A stretch of DNA of 25,523 bases from Entrophospora sp. SA101 (lineage: Eukaryota > Glomeromycota > Glomeromycetes > Entrophosporales > Entrophosporaceae). The number at the start of each line of letters is the position of its first letter. Position 1 is the first letter of the stretch. The position numbers were made by a program, and so were the translations under genes. The notes under the pieces were generated by a model. The model ran no database searches, was not told the DNA's origin, and saw nothing but the letters and a program-made list of their open reading frames with translations. The stretch is taken from assembly GCA_958430865.1 (NCBI GenBank), contig CAUDNR010000681.1, forward strand, positions 1 to 25,523, read 5' to 3'. This document shows positions 20,516 through 25,523 of this stretch, piece after piece.

Positions 20516-20784
20516 GAAATTTATGATTTTAAGTTTATTTTAGTTAATTAATTATTAAAAATTAAGATATTATTATAAAAATATACAAATGGGATTTTCA
20601 TTATTCAAAGAAAAAAAAACAATAAAAATAAATAATTAAAAAAAAAAGAGATGAAAAACAAAGCTAAAGAATGCTAATTTATAATTAATGATTAAATAAT
20701 TAAATATGTAATAAATATATCATTGTTCAGAAAAAAAAAATTTAATAAATCAATAAATCTAACATTTAACAAAAAATTTAAAAC
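20516..20784. terminator. Shared 3' region of two convergent genes, second copy
   Basis: It matches 8654-8922, with A/T runs and AATAAA-like signals between the two convergent stop codons. No additional coding exon is visible. Confidence 0.5.
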
Positions 20785-23700
20785 TTATATAAATTCATTT
20801 CCATCTATAGGTGCTAAGTCGTTATAATCTTTAATTAGATTATCCCTTATTTTAAATAAACCTGATGATTTCATGCTAGTTCGTATTGTTGAATTGTTAT
20901 GATATGCAAGAATGTTTATTGTACTTGCAAAATGACGTCTAACAGAAGTTGCTGTAATAATAACTTGTTGTTCTAGTTGTTGATTTGATATCACATTATG
21001 GAGATTTGTAGACGATGATGATCTAACCATAAAGTTTGGTAGCGAAGCAATAGCTAATTGGGGATTTTCAATGTCAATATTATTGTAGTTGTTATTATTG
21101 TTTTCGTTATTATTTTCATTATTATTGTTTTCTTGATTATATGACGAGGATTTAGAATGTGATGATGATATTGAGGATGCTGATGATGCTGACGATGGCG
21201 ATGATGATAAAACTTTACAAATATGTTCATCCAAGTATTTATATAGAATTCCTAAATTTCTAAAAATAATGTTTGAAGTGTTTGTACTAACATTAACATT
21301 TGGATTTTTATCAAAATATGAAATAGTAATATCCATTATTCTAAGCGTAAAATTTTCGTAATAACTATTATTACTAGAACTTGAAGAAACCAATAAAGCA
21401 CCTTTGGTCTTCGACGTAATGGAATTCTTTCTGCTAATGTCAAAAATCATCATTTTTTGAACTATTGTGTCGATAATTGTAAGAATACTTTGATGACGAT
21501 AATGTGTTGTTCCCTCCGTCACCGTCATACCACTACGCACACTCACAAATCCTATTATCCATTCCAGCCAATTCTGTTCCCATAATATGCGCATATTAAT
21601 AGGCGTCAACAATCTTTTTACATCTGTCAACGCTTGGAAGACCAACTCTGAATTCCTGGAAAGTTTAATTAAATCAAATAGTAAGCGAACCATTTCGGGA
21701 TATATCAATTCATCTGACGATTTATTATTATCATTATTACTAATTGTTCTTATACTATCTACTGAGCTACGTTGCGAGCTTCTTTTAAAAATTGGCCGAT
21801 CTAATGTTGTCAAAAAACCATTCTTGAATTTAGGATCATTTTGGTAATAATTAGTCCCCACTCCAATCAAAACTTGTGTAAACTCTAAAGAAAGCTCGTG
21901 CCCTGCTAAATATGAAAACATAACGTCAAAACCATTGTTAACTCTTGTTAATAATGCCTTGCTATGTTTAATATTGGAACTCATTAAGATACCAATCATC
22001 TTCAATATAATTATACAGAATTTTTCATTTGGAGCTTCAAGAAGCGGTGTCAAAAGTGATATCCCTTTCAATACACGTATCCTTTCCACAAGCTGACTAT
22101 CATGCGTCATATTTTTATAAATTATCTCGACAATGTCATATTTAATATCCAAATTTACCCATTTACCATCACCGCATTCAATATAATTGAATAATTTGTT
22201 TAGCTCTTCTGTGGTGATTTCTGACATCATTGATTCAATTACTCGCATTATAAAAGGTTCAAGAGAACAGGAAAGATTGTCTAACAGTTCAAGTAATGTT
22301 TCCACTCCGAGATTCGTGCGCCAAATCTTGAGATTATTTGGAACCTCTACTAGCATATCAACCAACATTCTTATAACTGGCAATTGAACATCCTCTTTAC
22401 AACAGCTGCCTAAAAGTTCAACAATCACTCTTAAACATTCTGTATTAACTATAACCATTTGATCATTTCTTGTTATCCCATCACTTGCAATGTCCATCAA
22501 CACATTAAAATGTTCAATGCTCAATTCATTATTATTAGAATTGCCCAATAATTTTCGTAATGTTGAAAATCCATTGTTCTCGGTAAACTTTGCCATGTTT
22601 TGTGGACTTTTATAAAGTAGATTGGATATGGTACGAAGCCCAATCAACTGATGTCGTGAATCTAATTCTAAAAATCGAAAACATTGTTCTACTTTTCCAA
22701 ATTGTTCAATAATGTCCCGCATAGATCGTGTTACATGCACTGTACACCCGCCCTCTAACTTTCCGGTTATTTTTGTAAAATCAATTGAATCCGAATTTCT
22801 TCTTGATTTTTCTGGCTCCAATATCAATTTTTGTTCAATACTTAAATAAGATTGCGGGTGAACTGAAATAAATTCTTTGTTCTCGATTCCTAGAACACGA
22901 TAATTTTTTGAATATGCTGGTCCTTGATTAAAAACCTTTTCCGCAATTGTTTCATCCCAGAGCCCTCTGAAAAAATAAATCGATGCAATTTGTCCGTGAA
23001 AATATCCATTAGGTGATATTGGCATTGGTGGTATTGATGGAGGTATCGGTTGTACATTGTCACCGTTATTATCATTGTTATTATTATTTAATGACATTTT
23101 CTTACCACGACGTCCCACGACTGCTACTATTTTCTCTTTCCCCATCGCCTTTGGAGAATTAAACATATCATAAGATTGCATAGAAGAACCATCAACAATC
23201 AAAGAAGTTCCATCTTTCGAATGCACGAAAACAATATGATGCCAAACGAGGGTTTGCTGAAAAGAAAATCCATCAAATACAAAGTCCTCGGGTGGTAACG
23301 GAAATTGTTGTGTTTTTACACATAAACAATACCTATATGGCTGGTCAATTTTCTTGAAATAAAGTTCGAATGTTGTATTGGCACCCGTTAAATCTTCATA
23401 ACACAATAATCCAATTTCATTCTCTAGAAATGCAGTAACCTTCACCCAAAGACTTAAAGTATACCCATTTTTCACATTAGGAAATTTATCCATTGGTATA
23501 GTTTGCAAACTGCTATCAAATCCGTTGAAATTGAAATAACACGATGGATCCATTCTTTCAGAAATACGTTCAATCGCGTATATCATTTGAGATTGTACTT
23601 CACGCAGAAAAAAAGGATCATAATCAATTTCTGCAGGTTCATTTTTAATAATATTATTGCTTAGTGGTTGCTGTTGTTTTTGTTGCTGTAGGGCCATTGA

Positions 23701-25523
23701 TTTACTAAAAAATCCTTTCGCAAGAAATTGTTTAAGCATTGAAAGAGGATCATAAGCAGCATCAAATAGTAGTGTCACATCATGATTTGTAATATCATAT
23801 GCTCCAAGTGCAGGAATTAAGCCAACGTATGGTGGTGGTGATAATGGGTGTGCAACAACAGTAGCATCGTTTGAACTTATTTTTGACTTGTAGTGTTTTT
23901 GTTGATTGTTATTATTATTGTTCCCTTTTACAAATAACATCTCCGTCACAAATTTAAGACCATGATTAGCACAGAGAAATTCCTTGTTTCGTGGATTAAC
24001 TTCCATCAATGACATTATAAGATTAAAATAGTATCTTTGTAAAGTTTCATCACATTTATCTGTAATATGAGCCAATATTTTTAAAGACATGAAAGCGGCA
24101 TCAATGTCACGGAAAACAATATCAGTCCCGTTTACAAGTTTTTCTTTAACTTCTTCGGTTACATTAGTACCATTGCTACTACTTCTGCTGCTACCACTAC
24201 CAATTGTTTGGTTGGAACTTAAACTAAACCCACCAAGGTTACGAGAATTACTACGTTTACGAGTGGTTGGTTGCTTATCTTTTTTTTCGAGCATTATTTC
24301 CTCGGATTTTATTTGATTCACTCTTCTTACAGGTGATAAGGTAGGGCTTGGAAGTTGCATATTACTTCGAATAGACATAGTAGGAGAATCTAAACGATCG
24401 TGTGAACAATTGTTGGTATTTAACCCGTTTGGCTTATTACTATTGTTACAGCTACTATTAATTGCAAGCGAACTATCGTTTGTTGTCGTTAAGTCATTTT
24501 CATTAGTCATAAATATAGTATTATTTAATGATACAAATGAACCATTCAAAGTACTTCCTTCATAAATACTGCTGTTATTTACTAAAGAAGACATGCTATT
24601 GATAGTAGCACGACTATTGTTCCTTTTGTGACCTTGATTTCTACACGAGACCCTAGAATAGTTGACGAAGAGGAGAAATAAATAAATAATTAATTAATTA
24701 ACCAATATATTTATATATCTAATTATATAATTTATGACAAAAAAAGTTTTTTTTATACATACATTTTCTTATTAAAAGATATTTGTCTTTTTTGTGTAAA
24801 AGGTAACAAATTTGTAAACAAAGGCACAGGTTTTAATAAATTGGTAATAAATGGCATGATATCACTACTGATTAAAAAATTATCAGTCTTGGCTATAGAT
24901 GGTGACAATGGTCGTAGTACACTTCCATCAGTTGCTACTTCGAGAAAAATCTCACAAAAAGCTCTAACAAATTAACGGAATATAAAACTAATTAATATAT
25001 ACTCTACACACACAAAAAATTACGTGAGAACTTACTTATCAATAGGTATTGTAGAAGAAAGTACCAATTCAAGAAAGCCATCATAACTAAAAGAGTTTGC
25101 GCGTAACAGTTGAGCATCAACGTGACTTGAAAAAAAATTACCCACTGTCTGAAAAGCAGCTGAAGCGACATTTGAATTGGTTGAATGTTTTATTATACTA
25201 ATCAAAACCTCCAAACCTCCAAACTCGCCAAATAATTTCTTTGCCCTGTCACTCTTGTTTAGCACTGAAGATACTAAATTACAAACTTTGGTTTGAAGCC
25301 AAGGAAAGTTAATACGTTTAGGGCGATTTTTTACAGAAGGAGGAGGAAAACCCCTATTATTATTATTTCTAGAATGATGAGAATAAGATGATGAAAATGA
25401 TGATGATGATGCTGATGATGATAATGACGACGATGACGACGATGACGATGACGATGATAAGCATGTTGTTATATTTGAAACGGCAATTGGAATCGTTAAA
25501 TTTTTACTACTTTCAAAGGAGGA
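20785..25523 (-). CDS. BEACH-family-like (neurobeachin/LvsA/Bph1-type) armadillo and ConA-like protein without BEACH domain, 5' partial
   Basis: Three exons join in frame on the minus strand: 25523-25036, 24963-24763 and 24652-20785 (1,518 codons plus stop). Introns are 25035-24964 (GTAAGT...TTAG) and 24762-24653 (GTATGT...CTAG); the phases agree at both. Methionine 24594 is internal, not the start. From the left edge: poly-Ser low complexity, a helical armadillo-like region (NFPWLQTKVCNLVSSVLNK; FGEFGGLEVLISIIKH), and a Ser/Asn-rich linker. Counting from Met 24594: armadillo-like 150-220, ConA-like lectin fold about 350-560, DUF4704-like armadillo about 610-1060, then Ser/Asn runs. This order matches the N-terminal half of BEACH proteins, which serve vesicle traffic, lysosome size and autophagy. 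The PH-BEACH-WD40 half is absent: the frame stops at 20785 and a convergent gene follows 269 bases later. It may act as a scaffold or be a split gene. Confidence 0.8.
21081..21209 (-). repeat. Asn/Ser-encoding microsatellites in the large gene, second copy
   Basis: Same tract as 9219-9347, encoding Asn/Glu-rich then Ser/Ala-rich low complexity before the C-terminal ~80 residues. No repeat-number difference from the first copy was seen. Confidence 0.75.
25388..25459 (-). repeat. GAT/GAC trinucleotide tract encoding poly-Ser
   Basis: An interrupted GAT/GAC/GCT run on the plus strand gives TCA/TCG serine codons on the minus strand in the first visible exon of the large gene (Ser-rich, with SSYSHHSRNNNN following). 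It lies between an apolar stretch (LTIPIAVSNITTC) and the first armadillo-like helices, so probably a disordered linker. Confidence 0.75.

Larger units (their letters stand above)
11834..23685. repeat. Second copy of the ~11.8 kb direct duplication
   Basis: It starts immediately after the Ns with the same base as window position 1. It matches the first copy gene for gene until 23685, which is homologous to 11823, the last base before the gap. Beyond 23685 the sequence continues uninterrupted as the rest of the large minus-strand gene, so this copy is the better one for reading that gene. Confidence 0.95.

Noticed and set aside
24594..24594. Met at 24594 as the start of the large protein
   Set aside because: The frame stays open upstream to an acceptor at 24653-24654, and two upstream exons join in matching phase with domain-like sequence.
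1..25523. CRISPR array, bacterial operon or defence island
   Set aside because: No short regularly spaced repeats, and introns and codon context are eukaryotic.

Overview
This is eukaryotic nuclear DNA: very AT-rich, with short GT-AG introns, long homopolymers, AAT/GAT microsatellites, and proteins rich in Asn, Ser and Gln runs. The gene content is a mitochondrial-type PPR protein, a large armadillo/ConA-like protein of the BEACH family, a decayed Tc1 transposon and a multi-exon DUF6589-like gene with a C-terminal RING-like finger. Together these fit an early-diverging fungus, most likely an arbuscular mycorrhizal fungus (Glomeromycotina, Rhizophagus-like). The organism is inferred from family resemblance and base composition; no marker gene proves it.

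Layout. The window is one ~11.8 kb block present twice in direct orientation (1-11823 and 11834-23685), separated by exactly ten Ns, followed by about 1.8 kb of unique sequence (23686-25523). Each block holds, left to right: an AT-rich end with an inverted terminal motif resembling pogo/Tigger transposon ends; a 1,309-bp Tc1-like element with perfect 29-bp terminal inverted repeats and a broken minus-strand transposase; a minus-strand broken DUF6589-like gene; an AT-rich spacer; a more GC-rich, hairpin-rich island of unknown nature; a stretch that looks like decayed coding sequence; an intact plus-strand 755-codon PPR gene; and, convergent with it, the minus-strand BEACH-family-like gene. In the first block that gene is cut by the Ns inside a poly-Gln tract. 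In the second block it runs on through two clear introns to the right edge of the window (5' end missing).

The most important point for a reader is that the duplication is probably not a real tandem duplication. Both blocks start on the same base, and the first stops at a contig end inside low-complexity sequence. Most of the length looks identical by eye, while differences are packed into about 2778-4555 (about 3% plus many indels), with a few isolated substitutions up to 7370. This fits two haplotypes or nucleotypes, or a mis-scaffolded duplicate contig, more than a biological tandem repeat.

No operon-like or cooperating gene system is visible. The PPR protein probably acts on mitochondrial RNA, the BEACH-family-like protein probably in membrane or vesicle traffic, and the rest is mobile or repeat-family DNA. 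The items most worth follow-up are the BEACH-less end of the large gene, the composite C2CH/coiled-coil/DUF6589/RING architecture of the broken gene, the structured island, and the mosaic divergence between the two blocks.
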